From Psychrobacillus sp. FSL K6-4046 (GTDB taxonomy: Bacteria > Bacillota > Bacilli > Bacillales_A > Planococcaceae): a stretch of DNA of 64,000 bases. The stretch lies in assembly GCF_038624605.1 (NCBI RefSeq), contig NZ_CP152020.1, positions 1,853,312 through 1,917,311 of the forward strand, written 5' to 3'. A program made the position numbers and the translations under genes. Under the pieces are notes generated by a model. It made no database searches. It was not told the DNA's origin and saw nothing but the letters and a program-made list of their open reading frames with translations. Positions 24,578-34,543 of the stretch are shown piece by piece (position 1 is the first letter of the stretch; each line of letters opens with the position of its first letter).

Positions 24578-25603
24578 TTAGAATCCTCTTTTATATGCCT
24601 TTGGAACATTTGCTTTTCCGTCTAATACTTCCTCCGTATGCAATGCCCAATAAGGGTCTTTTAACATACCTCGGCCGATGGCTATCAATTCTATATCCTC
24701 TTCTGCCAAAGTCTTTTCAGCTAAAACTGGCTCTTCTAAAATTCCTACAGCAATGACCGGTAAATCTAAAGCTTGTTTATAAGCTCTTGCAAATGGAACT
24801 TGATAACCAGGTGTATTTGCCGGCTTCACTTTCCCTGGATTTGCTTCACCACCGCTGGAAACATGGAAAACGTCCACTCCTGCTTCTTTGTACTGTTTTG
24901 CTATTTCCAGTGAGTGCTCCAAGCCATAGCCACCATCGATATACTCAATTGCGGATATACGGAACAAGAGAGGCATATCTTCTGGTATCACGCTTTTCAC
25001 TGCTCTTATAACTTCCACACCAAACTTAGCATAATCTTTTCCGTATTCATCAGTTCGGTTATTAATAGAAGGTGAGTGGAACTGGTGTATTAAATAACCA
25101 TGGGCTCCGTGTAATTCTATTGTATCGAACCCGGCCTCTACTGCACGGCGAGCCGCTTCTTTATATTTATTAACCATTTCGTTTATCTCATCAATTGTTA
25201 AGGGTCTTGGTTCCTTCCATGTACCATCAGATTCAACAGGAATGTTGGAAGAACTAACTGGTTGTTTAGCATCTGTTGCTTTTCTTCCAGCATGAGCAAT
25301 TTGTATACCTATTTTGGCATCGTGTTTATGTACTTCCTCAACTATTCTTGCATAAGCAGGAATCTGTTCATCTGACCATAAGCCTAGATCATAATCGGTA
25401 ATTCTTCCATCAGGCTCTACGTCTGTCATTTCTACAATGATTAAGCCGGTCCCGCCTACTGCGCGAGATACATAATGGACGAAGTGCCAGTCATTAGGAG
25501 TTCCATCCTTGGCCTCGACAGAGTATTGGCACATAGGAGCCATTACTATTCTATTTTTTAAGCTTAAGCCTTTTACGCTATATGGTGTAAATAATTTGGA
25601 CAT
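24578..25603 (-). CDS. namA: NADPH dehydrogenase NamA (YqjM, old yellow enzyme)
   Basis: A 341-aa FMN-dependent ene-reductase of the YqjM class: MAPMCQYSV (Cys25 and Tyr27, the class-specific FMN/substrate residues), ELHGAHGYLIHQFHSP (substrate His pair), RISAIEYIDGG and the C-terminal AIGRGMLKDPYWALH. It reduces activated C=C bonds and nitro compounds with NADPH. Length and motifs are normal. A GGAGTGATTCAAAGAA site precedes the ATG. It is monocistronic and divergent from argG. Confidence 0.93.
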   Translation of the reverse strand: MSKLFTPYSVKGLSLKNRIVMAPMCQYSVEAKDGTPNDWHFVHYVSRAVGGTGLIIVEMTDVEPDGRITDYDLGLWSDEQIPAYARIVEEVHKHDAKIGIQIAHAGRKATDAKQPVSSSNIPVESDGTWKEPRPLTIDEINEMVNKYKEAARRAVEAGFDTIELHGAHGYLIHQFHSPSINNRTDEYGKDYAKFGVEVIRAVKSVIPEDMPLLFRISAIEYIDGGYGLEHSLEIAKQYKEAGVDVFHVSSGGEANPGKVKPANTPGYQVPFARAYKQALDLPVIAVGILEEPVLAEKTLAEEDIELIAIGRGMLKDPYWALHTEEVLDGKANVPKAYKRGF

Positions 25604-25727
25604 TTCTTTGAATCACTCCTTTTTCATATTATCGCTTGTTTTGTCCGTTGATTCAAATAATGCGCGTTAAGAGAGTAATAGTTTTTATAAATAATTAATA
25701 TATTTGTATAATTAATAAATTTATAGT

Positions 25728-25791
25728 TGTATTTATGCATTTTGAGTGTTACATTATGTATATTAATACAAAATAACCGTATATAAATACA
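25728..25791 (+). promoter_or_regulatory. ArgR-like boxes upstream of argG
   Basis: TGTATATTAATACA (25757-25770) matches the ARG-box form TGNATWWWWATNCA, and CGTATATAAATACA (25778-25791) matches it with one change. A partial copy, TGTATTTATGCA, starts at 25728. Two or three adjacent boxes before an arginine operon suggest repression by ArgR/AhrC with arginine. Confidence 0.65.
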
Positions 25792-25806
25792 TTGGAGGAA
25801 TATTTA

Positions 25807-27015
25807 ATGAACAAAAAAGTTGTTTTAGCATACTCAGGTGGATTAGATACTTCTGTAGCAATTACTTGGCTTAAGGATGAGGGCTATGATGTAGTAGCTG
25901 TTTGTTTAGATGTAGGAGAAGGAAAAGATTTAGAATTTGTGAAAAACAAAGCCCTAGAGGTTGGAGCTATTGAAAGCTATATGATTGATGCAAGAGAAGA
26001 ATTTGCAAATGAATATGCATTGATTTCTTTGCAAGCTCACACATGGTACGAAAATAAATATCCTTTAGTATCTGCGCTATCAAGACCGCTAATTTCTCAG
26101 AAACTAGTAGAAATTGCAGAGAAAACTGGTGCTACTGCTGTTGCACATGGTTGTACTGGTAAAGGAAATGACCAAGTTCGTTTCGAAGTTTCTATCAATG
26201 CTTTAAATCCGGAGTTAGAAGTAATTGCCCCTGTTCGTGAGTGGAGCTGGAGCCGTGAAGAAGAAATCGCTTATGCCAAAGAGAAAAACATTCCAATTCC
26301 AATTAACCTAGACAGTCCATTTTCTATAGACCAAAACCTTTGGGGACGTGCGAATGAATGTGGCATTTTAGAGGATCCATGGGCAGCACCACCAGAGGAT
26401 GCATACGATTTAACAGTTTCTTTAGAAAATGCACCAGACGTTGCAGATATTATTGAAATTGAATTTTTACAAGGGGTTCCTGTAGCTATAGACGGAGTTA
26501 AATATCCATTACATGAACTTATTCTTAAGTTAAACGATATTGCTGGTAAGCATGGGGTTGGTCGTATCGATCATGTAGAAAATCGCCTAGTTGGTATAAA
26601 ATCGCGTGAAGTCTATGAGATACCTGGCGCACACACACTGCTTCTGGCACATAAGGAGCTTGAAGACATTACGTTAGTGAAAGAGCTAGCTCACTTTAAG
26701 CCAGTAATGGAAAAGAAATTGACAGAACTTATTTATGAGGGTCTTTGGTTCTCTCCATTAAAAACTGCTCTTGTGGCATTTTTAAAGGAAACACAGCAAT
26801 ATGTAAATGGTACTGTACGTGTGAAACTATTTAAGGGTCATGCAATTGTGGAAGGGCGTAAATCTCCAAACTCTTTATATAATGAAAAACTTGCAACGTA
26901 CACTGCAGATGACGAATTTAACCATTCTTCTGCTGTTGGGTTCATTGAACTGTGGGGACTTCCGACAAAAGTACATGCAATGGTAAACAAAGGAGAAAAG
27001 AAGGTGCAAGTATGA
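25807..27015 (+). CDS. argG: argininosuccinate synthase
   Basis: 402 aa; it joins citrulline and aspartate with ATP to make argininosuccinate. The N-terminal ATP-pyrophosphatase loop is [18 protein letters not shown], followed by [15 protein letters not shown] and [10 protein letters not shown], all diagnostic. ATG 25807 is preferred over TTG 25792 because GGAGG (25794-25798) lies 8 nt upstream of it. Its stop overlaps the argH start by 4 nt (ATGA), and ArgR-like boxes precede it. Confidence 0.97.
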   Translation: MNKKVVLAYSGGLDTSVAITWLKDEGYDVVAVCLDVGEGKDLEFVKNKALEVGAIESYMIDAREEFANEYALISLQAHTWYENKYPLVSALSRPLISQKLVEIAEKTGATAVAHGCTGKGNDQVRFEVSINALNPELEVIAPVREWSWSREEEIAYAKEKNIPIPINLDSPFSIDQNLWGRANECGILEDPWAAPPEDAYDLTVSLENAPDVADIIEIEFLQGVPVAIDGVKYPLHELILKLNDIAGKHGVGRIDHVENRLVGIKSREVYEIPGAHTLLLAHKELEDITLVKELAHFKPVMEKKLTELIYEGLWFSPLKTALVAFLKETQQYVNGTVRVKLFKGHAIVEGRKSPNSLYNEKLATYTADDEFNHSSAVGFIELWGLPTKVHAMVNKGEKKVQV

Positions 27016-28385
27016 GTAAGCTATGGGGTGGAAGATTTCAGAAATCTGCCGAACAATGGGTGGATGAATTCGGAGCTTCTATTGAATTCGACCAAAAACT
27101 AGTAATGGAAGATATCGAGGGTAGTATGGCACATGTTAAAATGCTTTTCGATTGCAATATTTTACCCCATGAAGATGTAAGGGATATTCTTGGTGGCTTA
27201 CTCCAGCTAAAGCAGCTTGCTACTGAACACAAGCTTGAATTCTCTGTTGCTAATGAGGATATTCACTTAAATTTAGAAAAAATGCTCATTGATCTAATAG
27301 GTCCGGTTGGTGGAAAGCTCCACACAGGACGAAGCCGTAATGACCAAATTGCAACAGATATGCACTTGTTTTTAAAGAACCGAGTAAACGAAATCATTGA
27401 ATTGATAAGAGTTTTTCAAGAAACAGTAGTTAACCAAGCAGAGAAGCATATAGAAACATTGGCGCCTGGTTATACACATTTACAACGAGCACAACCCATT
27501 TCCTTTGCCCATCATTTAATGGCTTATTTCTGGATGCTAGAGAGAGACAAGGAACGCTTTTTAGATTCCATGAAACGTATAGATATTTCTCCTCTTGGGT
27601 CTGGGGCACTTGCAGGAACAACATTTCCAATAGATCGCAAGCTGTCTGCAGATTATCTAGGGTTTACTAACGTATATGCAAATAGTATGGATGCTGTAAG
27701 TGATCGCGACTTTATCGTTGAATTTTTAAGCAACTCATCCTTACTTATGACGCACCTTTCTCGTTTTGCGGAGGAAATAATTTTATGGTCTAGCTCAGAG
27801 TTTAACTTTATTGAATTGGATGATTCCTTTTCAACAGGCTCAAGCATCATGCCACAAAAGAAAAATCCTGACATGGCAGAGTTAATACGTGGTAAGACGG
27901 GTCGTGTCTATGGGAATTTAATGGGTCTTTTAACAACATTAAAAGGATTGCCTCTAGCGTATAATAAGGATATGCAAGAGGATAAGGAAGGGATGTTTGA
28001 CACGGTAGAGACAATTGTTGGGTCCCTTAAAATCTTTGAGGGAATGGTTCGAACAATGTCCGTGCATACAGAGCGTTTGCATGAAACAGTACACAATGAC
28101 TTCTCTAATGCAACGGAGCTTGCAGACTACTTAGCTGCAAAGGGACTTCCTTTCCGTGAAGCTCATGAAGTAACAGGTAAACTAGTTTTCCTTTGTATAC
28201 AACGAGGATATTTCCTTCTGGATCTTCCATTAAGTGATTTACAAGAAGCTAGTAGCTTAATAGAAGCAGACATTTATGATGTCTTGTCCCCATTAGCTGC
28301 AGTTAGAAGAAGAAATTCATTAGGCGGTACAGGTTTCGATCAAGTTAAAATACAAATAGAAGAAGCTAAAAGTAAATTAAGGTAA
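27012..28385 (+). CDS. argH: argininosuccinate lyase
   Basis: 458 aa; it cleaves argininosuccinate to arginine and fumarate, the last step of arginine synthesis. The fumarase/aspartase signature [16 protein letters not shown] is present, as are [16 protein letters not shown] and [12 protein letters not shown]. The start is ATG 27012, overlapping the argG stop (ATGA), which couples translation. An upstream in-frame extension lies inside argG and is ignored. Confidence 0.97.
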   Translation: MSKLWGGRFQKSAEQWVDEFGASIEFDQKLVMEDIEGSMAHVKMLFDCNILPHEDVRDILGGLLQLKQLATEHKLEFSVANEDIHLNLEKMLIDLIGPVGGKLHTGRSRNDQIATDMHLFLKNRVNEIIELIRVFQETVVNQAEKHIETLAPGYTHLQRAQPISFAHHLMAYFWMLERDKERFLDSMKRIDISPLGSGALAGTTFPIDRKLSADYLGFTNVYANSMDAVSDRDFIVEFLSNSSLLMTHLSRFAEEIILWSSSEFNFIELDDSFSTGSSIMPQKKNPDMAELIRGKTGRVYGNLMGLLTTLKGLPLAYNKDMQEDKEGMFDTVETIVGSLKIFEGMVRTMSVHTERLHETVHNDFSNATELADYLAAKGLPFREAHEVTGKLVFLCIQRGYFLLDLPLSDLQEASSLIEADIYDVLSPLAAVRRRNSLGGTGFDQVKIQIEEAKSKLR

Positions 28386-28392
28386 CTTATAG

Positions 28393-28435
28393 ACCGTGTT
28401 AAAGGAATAAACCCTTTAACACGGTTTTGCTTTTT
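28393..28435 (+). terminator. terminator of argGH
   Basis: ACCGTGTTAAAGG (28393-28405) pairs with CCTTTAACACGGT (28413-28425), followed by TTTGCTTTTT. Confidence 0.88.
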
Positions 28436-28482
28436 ACCAACTAGGAAGGTAGTTTATTGATTGATTGTTAAGGGCTATGACA

Positions 28483-28941
28483 TTAACTCAAGTTAAGTAA
28501 AGAGAGATAAGATTCTATATTATTTAGTTTAGATAAATATAAATACACATTCAAAGGTATAATTATTATTAATAAAACTATGGTTATATAAAATAACATA
28601 TTCTTTTTATTTTTGCTTATATATGAAACGATATCAAATATAAATCCTAGAATGACCATACAGCTTACAATCCAAAGTATTTTCAAACTGGTAATTTCAC
28701 TTTTTAGTAAGATAGCCCTTAGCTCGTTATCATGAGTGATTGTAATTTCTATGTTTTCTTTTTTTAGAAAACTGGTTTTTTCAATAGAAAATGATTCAGT
28801 CGTCTCATTTTCAATGGAGTATCCACCAGGATAAACATTAAAAATAGATAGTATTAACAAAAAGGCCAAGAATCCAAAAATAAGAATACTGAGGTTACGT
28901 AATTGTTTACTCGAAGTATCTTGAGTATCTTTAAGATTCAA
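28483..28941 (-). CDS. membrane protein of unknown function (152 aa)
   Basis: Three hydrophobic segments (ILIFGFLAFLLILSIFNVY, ILWIVSCMVILGFIFDIV, FYITIVLLIIIIPLNVYLYL) with a soluble loop of about 55 residues between the first and second. No family is recognised. The ATG has AGGAAGTG upstream on the minus strand. The next minus-strand gene, 35 nt upstream, is also a small membrane protein, so the two may be one transcript. Confidence 0.6.
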   Translation of the reverse strand: MNLKDTQDTSSKQLRNLSILIFGFLAFLLILSIFNVYPGGYSIENETTESFSIEKTSFLKKENIEITITHDNELRAILLKSEITSLKILWIVSCMVILGFIFDIVSYISKNKKNMLFYITIVLLIIIIPLNVYLYLSKLNNIESYLSLLNLS

Positions 28942-28976
28942 TTAATCACTTCCTGAGTTGTTTAATAATACTCTAT

Positions 28977-29261
28977 TTAGGGGTTTTTAAAACCATAGAG
29001 TCCAGCAAATATTATCATTGAATAATTTATCAAACTAAATATTATGATAAAAACTAAATAATTTCTAAAGGTATTCCTTTTACCCAATGCTGCAAGTAAT
29101 AGGGCTACAAGCACCAAAAGTATTGGCATAAAAAATCCTAAGTTTCCATCAATTCCGTAAGTAAAATAGTCTGAAGAGTTAAGAAATATTATCAAAGCAA
29201 AGGGTATAGTAGATGCTAAATAGAAAAACAAGGAAAAATAAAGAAGATTATTTTTGTGCAA
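28977..29261 (-). CDS. small membrane protein of unknown function (94 aa)
   Basis: About three membrane helices (LFFYLASTIPFALIIFL, FMPILLVLVALLLAALG, YLVFIIIFSLINYSMIIF). The start is TTG 29261 with a weak GGTGGTGG upstream. It has no family I can name. It is co-directional with the next membrane protein and preceded by a perfect 11-bp inverted repeat that may be an operator. Confidence 0.55.
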   Translation of the reverse strand: MHKNNLLYFSLFFYLASTIPFALIIFLNSSDYFTYGIDGNLGFFMPILLVLVALLLAALGKRNTFRNYLVFIIIFSLINYSMIIFAGLYGFKNP

Positions 29262-29281
29262 GAAGCCACCACCATTAACTT

Positions 29282-29311
29282 GTTAATATTTAGTTTCAGT
29301 TAAATATTAAC
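29282..29311. promoter_or_regulatory. 11-bp inverted repeat upstream of the small membrane gene
   Basis: GTTAATATTTA (29282-29292) and TAAATATTAAC (29301-29311) form a perfect inverted repeat with an 8-nt spacer, 20 nt upstream of the minus-strand start. It may be an operator; no T run supports a terminator. Confidence 0.35.
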
Positions 29312-29522
29312 ATATAAAACAAAATTTCACTCATATTCGTATGTTACTCTCTCATTCTTTTATATCTATATCTAGATATAAATATTTTGGATAGGTCTTA
29401 TAGCTTTAACTACAATATGCTTGTACTCTTCAGCAAGTAACTAGCGTCTTTAAGAGCAAAGGTTCCCTTAACGGAAAGAAGATGATATGATAATCGAAGA
29501 ATTTTTTTCAAAGGAGATTATC

Positions 29523-30953
29523 ATGGAAAGTTTAAAACAACAATGGTTTGGAAATATACGGGGCGATATCTTATCCGGAATAGTAGTTGCTCTTGCCCTT
29601 ATTCCTGAAGCCATTGCTTTTTCAATCATAGCTGGTGTCGATCCGATGGTAGGGCTATATGCTTCTTTTTGTATAGCAGTCATTATTGCCTTTGTAGGCG
29701 GACGACCAGGTATGATATCTGCAGCGACTGGAGCAATGGCTCTAGTTATGGTGCCTCTTGTTAAAGAATACGGATTAGATTATTTATTAGCAGCAACCAT
29801 CTTGACAGGGATTATTCAACTACTATTTGGTGTATTTAAGATTGCTAAGCTGATGAAGTATATTCCTAATGCTGTGATGATTGGGTTCGTCAATTCGTTA
29901 GCAATACTAATATTCATGGCTCAAGTACCACATTTCATTGGGATCTCAACGATGACGTATATTTTTGTAGGAATTACACTTATTCTTGTTTATACATTAC
30001 CACGTTTCATCAAAGTAATACCGGCACCGTTAATAGCGATCGTCACATTAACTATCGTTGCTATTTACAGTGGATTTGAATTAAAAACGATAGGTGATTT
30101 AGGAAATATTTCACAAACCTTACCATCCTTTTTGCTTCCAAATGTTCCTCTAAATTTAGAAACGCTACAGATAATTTTCCCATTTTCTATAGCACTTGCA
30201 ATAGTGGGATTAGTAGAGTCGTTACTTACATCTCAAATTTTAGATGATATGACTGCAACCGAAAGTGATAAAAATAAAGAGGCTAGAGGTCAAGGTATTG
30301 CTAACTTCGTAACAGGATTCTTTGGTGGTATGGCAGGATGTGCGATGATTGGACAATCAGTGATTAACGTTAAATCAGGAGGAAGAGGTCGACTTTCTAC
30401 TCTAGTAGCAGGTTTGTTCCTTATATTCCTAATCATTGTTTTAGGTGACTTGGTCGTTAAAATTCCAATGCCAGTCTTAGTTGGAATCATGATTATGGTA
30501 TGTATCGGTACATTTGACTGGAACTCATTTAAGTATTTAGTAAAAGCACCAAGAACAGATGCACTGGTCATGCTGACTACTGTAATAATTGTAGTGTATA
30601 CACACGACCTGTCAAAGGGAGTTATCGCAGGAGTTATATTAAGCGCGGTTTTCTTTGTTGTAAAAATTTCTACCCTAAAAGTTATAGAACAGGATCAGCG
30701 ATACATTATAGAAGGGCAGCTATTTTTTGCCTCTACTGATAGCTTTGTAGATTACTTTAAAAAGTCGACTACACTATCGGATACTATACAAATTGATTTT
30801 ACTAATAGTAGGATCTGGGATGATTCCGGGGTAGGAGCATTATTTAAAGTGAAGGATTTACTAAGTGAGCGAGGACTTCAAGTAGAATTAATCGGCTTAG
30901 ATTCATATAGTAAAAAAATGATTGCTCAAATAGATGCTCTATCCACTCATTAA
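29523..30953 (+). CDS. SulP-family anion transporter with STAS domain
   Basis: 476 aa (ATG 29523, with AAAGGAGAT upstream). About 10-14 membrane helices ([57 protein letters not shown]), then a C-terminal STAS domain from about residue 395 ([20 protein letters not shown]). SulP proteins carry sulfate, bicarbonate or other anions, often with sodium or proton; the substrate cannot be fixed here. It is followed 16 nt later by a Usp gene, an arrangement common in Bacillus. Confidence 0.9.
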   Translation: MESLKQQWFGNIRGDILSGIVVALALIPEAIAFSIIAGVDPMVGLYASFCIAVIIAFVGGRPGMISAATGAMALVMVPLVKEYGLDYLLAATILTGIIQLLFGVFKIAKLMKYIPNAVMIGFVNSLAILIFMAQVPHFIGISTMTYIFVGITLILVYTLPRFIKVIPAPLIAIVTLTIVAIYSGFELKTIGDLGNISQTLPSFLLPNVPLNLETLQIIFPFSIALAIVGLVESLLTSQILDDMTATESDKNKEARGQGIANFVTGFFGGMAGCAMIGQSVINVKSGGRGRLSTLVAGLFLIFLIIVLGDLVVKIPMPVLVGIMIMVCIGTFDWNSFKYLVKAPRTDALVMLTTVIIVVYTHDLSKGVIAGVILSAVFFVVKISTLKVIEQDQRYIIEGQLFFASTDSFVDYFKKSTTLSDTIQIDFTNSRIWDDSGVGALFKVKDLLSERGLQVELIGLDSYSKKMIAQIDALSTH

Positions 30954-30969
30954 AGGGGGAATCCGCACC

Positions 30970-31389
30970 ATGTATAACCATATTGTTTTAGCAGCAGATG
31001 GCTCTGAAAATGCTGTTCGAGCAGCGAAGGAGACAATCAAAATTGCTTCTTTAAATAAGCAATGTTTGGTGGAAATAGTTTATGTAGCAGATTTTGAAAA
31101 AGCAAGGACAGAGGTACTGCATGCAGGCTCTACAGAGGTGTTAGAATTAGAACGTCGAAAGAAAATACAAAATGTTGAGCTACTTTTAAAGGAATCGGAA
31201 ATTAGCTATAAAATCAATATACTGCATGGTATCCCTGGTCCTGAGATTGTTAAATTCGCCAATGAAAATAAGGTAGATCTTTTAGTCATTGGGAGCAGAG
31301 GCTTAAATTCCCTACAGGAAATGGTTTTAGGAAGCGTCAGTCATAAGGTAATAAAACAAGTTCAATGCCCAGCTTTAGTAGTTAAGTAA
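30970..31389 (+). CDS. universal stress protein (UspA family)
   Basis: 139 aa: the N-terminal YNHIVLAADGSENAVRAAK and the C-terminal ATP-binding pattern GSRGLNSLQEMVLGSVS, followed by CPALVVK. The motif suggests an ATP-binding Usp. ATG 30970 is chosen because AAGGGGGAA lies just before it; a longer frame reaches back into the SulP gene. It is co-transcribed with the transporter and may modulate it, an inference from position. Confidence 0.88.
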   Translation: MYNHIVLAADGSENAVRAAKETIKIASLNKQCLVEIVYVADFEKARTEVLHAGSTEVLELERRKKIQNVELLLKESEISYKINILHGIPGPEIVKFANENKVDLLVIGSRGLNSLQEMVLGSVSHKVIKQVQCPALVVK

Positions 31390-31399
31390 ATTCATGTTA

Positions 31400-31432
31400 A
31401 AGTCCTGTTTATAACAGGGCTTTTATTTTTGG
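31400..31432 (+). terminator. terminator of sulP-usp
   Basis: AAGTCCTGTT (31400-31409) pairs with AACAGGGCTT (31413-31422, one G-U), followed by TTTATTTTT. Confidence 0.8.
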
Positions 31433-31473
31433 TGGAATTTTCATATAATTTAATAAACTAGAGGAGGTTACTA

Positions 31474-32013
31474 ATGGGCACTCAAGAAGGAATATATATT
31501 CGTCTTCTTCAAATGAAAGATACAGAAGCGGCACTGGACTTAGAAATAAGAAACAAGGAATTTTTCAAGCACTATTCAGTTTTAAGAGAGCCGGATTTTT
31601 ACACATATGAAAAAATAAAGGAACGCATTGAAAATGGGATAACAGGTGCAACAAATGATACATTGTATGCGTTCGGCATCTTTTTATCCAAAACAGATGA
31701 ATTAATTGGCAATGTTGCCCTATCACACATCTCTCGAGGTCCAGCTCAAAGTTGTATGATTGGTTACACCTTAGACGAACAGCAAAATGGGAAGGGATAC
31801 ATGACGGAAGCAGTTAAGATGGCCGTTGCTTATGGCTTTGAAACATTAAAATTACATAGAATCGAGGCTGGAGTTATGCCCCACAATACACCTTCAATAA
31901 AAGTGTTGGAAAAAGCAGGCTTTCATAAAGAAGGGATTGCTAAAGAAAATGTACAAATAAACGGTAAATGGCAAGACCATCTCATCTTAGGTATTATTAA
32001 TCAAGAAAATTAA
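31474..32013 (+). CDS. RimJ/RimL-type GNAT N-acetyltransferase
   Basis: 179 aa of the ribosomal-protein-alanine acetyltransferase-like group: IRLLQMKDTEAALDLEIRN at the N-terminus, YTLDEQQNGKGYMTEAVKM (acetyl-CoA loop) and the late motif HNTPSIKVLEKAGFHKEG, typical of RimJ/RimL/YdaF proteins. The substrate may be a protein N-terminus, a small amine or a drug. GAGGAGG precedes the ATG. It is monocistronic or read with the phosphoesterase 41 nt downstream. Confidence 0.87.
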   Translation: MGTQEGIYIRLLQMKDTEAALDLEIRNKEFFKHYSVLREPDFYTYEKIKERIENGITGATNDTLYAFGIFLSKTDELIGNVALSHISRGPAQSCMIGYTLDEQQNGKGYMTEAVKMAVAYGFETLKLHRIEAGVMPHNTPSIKVLEKAGFHKEGIAKENVQINGKWQDHLILGIINQEN

Positions 32014-32054
32014 GAGGGCTTTAAGTAATTAGAGTTTTATAGGAGACAAAGAAA

Positions 32055-33128
32055 ATGATAGATATGAAAAGAATTAGTTTAGAGCCTGGCAAAAGAGTAA
32101 TAGTGATCTCGGATATACATGCAAACTTACAGCTATTTAAAAAGTTATTAGACAGAGTCAATTACCAGCTGGATGATTATCTATTTATTAATGGGGACTT
32201 ATGCGAAAAAGGAGATAACAGCTTAGAGGTTGTGGAATTTGTCCGCTCGCTTCAAAAGAGCTCAAGCAACGTTTTTATTGTCAAAGGTAATTGTGACGTT
32301 GTTCATCGGTACGTTTTTCAAGAAAGTGAAGGAATAATTCCTTACATGAAAAGTCGAAAATCTATTTTAAATGAGATGCTTGCAAAGAATAACAAGCGTG
32401 TTGAGGAATTTAATAGCGTAAAACACTTGTCAACGTATTATAAAGCACATTTTCAAGACATAATTGATTGGCTAGAAGCTCTACCGGTCGCTTATGAAAC
32501 CGATGATTTTATCATCATTCATGCAGGAATTGATCCTAAAACAGATTGGAAGCAAACGGACGAAAAAATTGCTTTATATACCTCCTCTTTTCTAGATAAA
32601 TCTCATCAGGCAGGTAAGCCAGTAATTGTTGGTCATTGGCCAGTGATTAACTACAGAGCAACCGATGTAAGCTCCCATAACCCTTTGGTAGATTTAGAGA
32701 AGAATATAATAGCCATTGATGGTGGAAACCAACTGAAACAAGACGGTCAGTTGAATGCTTTAATCATTCAGGACGGGACATATTCCTATACATTTGTGGA
32801 CAGTCTTAATCATTACATAATAATAGAACATGATCATATGGCTGACTTAAACAGAACTGGTACAGTCACTTATCCTAATTACGAATTAAAAATAATGAAA
32901 AGGGGGGCATTTTTTACACGATGTCAAAATGTACTCCTAAGAACAGAACAATGGATTAAAAATGAATATATTATAGAAAAAAATGATTCCATCCTATGTA
33001 AAACAGATGTAAGCACTACCTTCCTTCCGGTAAAGCGAGGAGAAAAGGTTTGGGTAGTTGATGACACATGTGAAGGATATATCCTTGTTAAAAATGAAAA
33101 TGGAGAAATAGGATGGATTGAACGTTGA
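32055..33128 (+). CDS. metallophosphoesterase (PrpE-like) with C-terminal SH3-like module
   Basis: 357 aa. The calcineurin-like core has the metal-binding motifs VISDIHANL, INGDLCEKGDN, VKGNCD, IIHAGID and GHWP, spread over residues 15-200 as in Ser/Thr phosphatase PrpE and ApaH relatives. After residue 240 the family match ends; the last 50 residues (FLPVKRGEKVWVVDDT, ILVKNENGEIGWIE) look like a bacterial SH3 domain. Such a fusion is uncommon in a protein lacking a signal peptide. The RBS is TAGGAGAC; ATG 32064 is an alternative start. Confidence 0.82.
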   Translation: MIDMKRISLEPGKRVIVISDIHANLQLFKKLLDRVNYQLDDYLFINGDLCEKGDNSLEVVEFVRSLQKSSSNVFIVKGNCDVVHRYVFQESEGIIPYMKSRKSILNEMLAKNNKRVEEFNSVKHLSTYYKAHFQDIIDWLEALPVAYETDDFIIIHAGIDPKTDWKQTDEKIALYTSSFLDKSHQAGKPVIVGHWPVINYRATDVSSHNPLVDLEKNIIAIDGGNQLKQDGQLNALIIQDGTYSYTFVDSLNHYIIIEHDHMADLNRTGTVTYPNYELKIMKRGAFFTRCQNVLLRTEQWIKNEYIIEKNDSILCKTDVSTTFLPVKRGEKVWVVDDTCEGYILVKNENGEIGWIER

Positions 33129-33161
33129 GAGATGCTTAATGACTGTTTTGTAATTTTATCC

Positions 33162-33197
33162 AACTACCACAATCATCCGAATTGTTGGTAGTTTTTT
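33162..33197 (+). terminator. terminator after the phosphoesterase
   Basis: AACTACCACAAT pairs with ATTGTTGGTAGTT (33181-33193) and is followed by TTTT. Confidence 0.8.
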
Positions 33198-33355
33198 GAA
33201 TTAATATATATTTTAATCTAGTTAGATGATATATTAATTATAAGTTTTTTGAATATTTGTTTACCATTCATTTCGGCAAAAGAAAGCAGCACTTAGTACA
33301 TATAGAAATTTTTAAAAATTATCCATTACGAGTCCATACATAGGAGTGTTTTATA

Positions 33356-33973
33356 GTGAGCCAAAAATGGTTGGAGTGGGCCAAACGAATACAAGCATTA
33401 TCACAATCTGGATTGGCTTTTTCAAAGGATATATACGATATCGAGCGATATGAAGAGTTAAGAGCTATAAGTGTTGAAATTTTGGCGGAGCATACGGGTT
33501 TAGAATTTCAAAAGGTAAGTGATTTATTTGCTACAGATAAGGGATATCAAACACCAAAAGTAGACGTGCGTGGGGTAGTTTTTAAGGACAATCAAATTTT
33601 AATGGTTCGTGAAAGCCTGGACAACAAATGGTCATTACCGGGTGGTTTTTGTGATATCGGATTATCCGCAGCGGAAAATATCGTAAAGGAAATAAAAGAG
33701 GAATCTGGTTATGAAGTAAGGCCAGTAAAATTGCTTGCATTAATGGATAAGGACAAGCATCCCCATCCACCTGAGGCTTACCATTACTATAAAATTTTTA
33801 TTCGTTGTGAAATTACTGGAGGGGCACCTGCTAGCGGAGTGGAGACAAATCATGTTCAATTCTTTTCTCCAACTAACTTACCTACACTATCTACTAACAG
33901 AAATACAGAATCTCAGATTAAGACTATGTTTGAATTTCTCATTAATCCAGATAAAGAAACGATCTTCGATTAA
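33356..33973 (+). CDS. Nudix hydrolase with N-terminal helical domain
   Basis: 205 aa. An N-terminal NUDIX_N-type helical region (residues 1-60) precedes a Nudix core with the box GGFCDIGLSAAENIVKEIKE then ESGY. The first Glu of the canonical box is replaced by Leu, which I recall as usual in this subgroup, while the downstream EESG metal ligands are kept. Relatives hydrolyse ADP-ribose or similar nucleotide sugars. The start is GTG with AGGAGTG upstream. It begins a cluster of three overlapping or near-abutting nucleotide-phosphate genes. Confidence 0.87.
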   Translation: MSQKWLEWAKRIQALSQSGLAFSKDIYDIERYEELRAISVEILAEHTGLEFQKVSDLFATDKGYQTPKVDVRGVVFKDNQILMVRESLDNKWSLPGGFCDIGLSAAENIVKEIKEESGYEVRPVKLLALMDKDKHPHPPEAYHYYKIFIRCEITGGAPASGVETNHVQFFSPTNLPTLSTNRNTESQIKTMFEFLINPDKETIFD

Positions 33974-33994
33974 CGTATGGAGGTACATGAGCCG

Positions 33995-34543
33995 ATGATA
34001 TATGTAGTACGACACGGAGAAACAGATTTAAATAAGGAAGGTCGCTTACAAGGTAGAAACGGCCTCCCATTAAATGAAAAAGGAAAACAGCAAGCTGAAT
34101 ACGTAAGAAAACTTTTAAAAGAAGTTCCTTTTCACTTAGTTTTTTCTTCCCCTCAGGAAAGAGCAATACAAACTGCAGAAATTGTAACGGGTAGAACAGC
34201 TACCATAGATTCCAGGCTAGATGTTTTTGATTTGGGTGGGGCAGACAGAGTAAAAAAAGAAGAAGTGAAGCTGGCAGGTGCGATACCTGATCCAACTATT
34301 TATAAGGATGTGGAAGATATCACTATATATGTTACACGAGTATTTGATTTCATGTTTCACCTAGAAAAGACATACAACAAGTTTCAAGGAAATATACTCA
34401 TCTCTGGGCACCGTTGTACGACAGGTTGTATAGGTGCTTATTTTGAAGGTATACCGAAAGATAAAAATATCTTACGCTATTCCTCAAATAATGGAGAGTT
34501 CAAAGTCTATACCTTTAAGGAGGAGTTACATGTTCATCGTTAA
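33995..34543 (+). CDS. histidine phosphatase (phosphoglycerate-mutase-like) family protein
   Basis: 182 aa. The N-terminal MIYVVRHGETDLNKEGRLQG carries the catalytic RHG; FSSPQERAIQTAEIV and the C-terminal ISGHRCTTG provide the second His. ATG 33995 is preferred since GGAGGT (33979-33984) lies 10 nt before it, and the earlier ATG overlaps that site. The substrate is unknown. It lies 21 nt after one Nudix gene and overlaps the next by 14 nt, so all three are probably one operon. Confidence 0.87.
   Translation: MIYVVRHGETDLNKEGRLQGRNGLPLNEKGKQQAEYVRKLLKEVPFHLVFSSPQERAIQTAEIVTGRTATIDSRLDVFDLGGADRVKKEEVKLAGAIPDPTIYKDVEDITIYVTRVFDFMFHLEKTYNKFQGNILISGHRCTTGCIGAYFEGIPKDKNILRYSSNNGEFKVYTFKEELHVHR

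Noticed and set aside
26952-27011. Extended argH start inside argG
   Set aside because: The ATGA overlap at 27012-27015 is the standard coupling, and homologues start at MSKLWGGRF.
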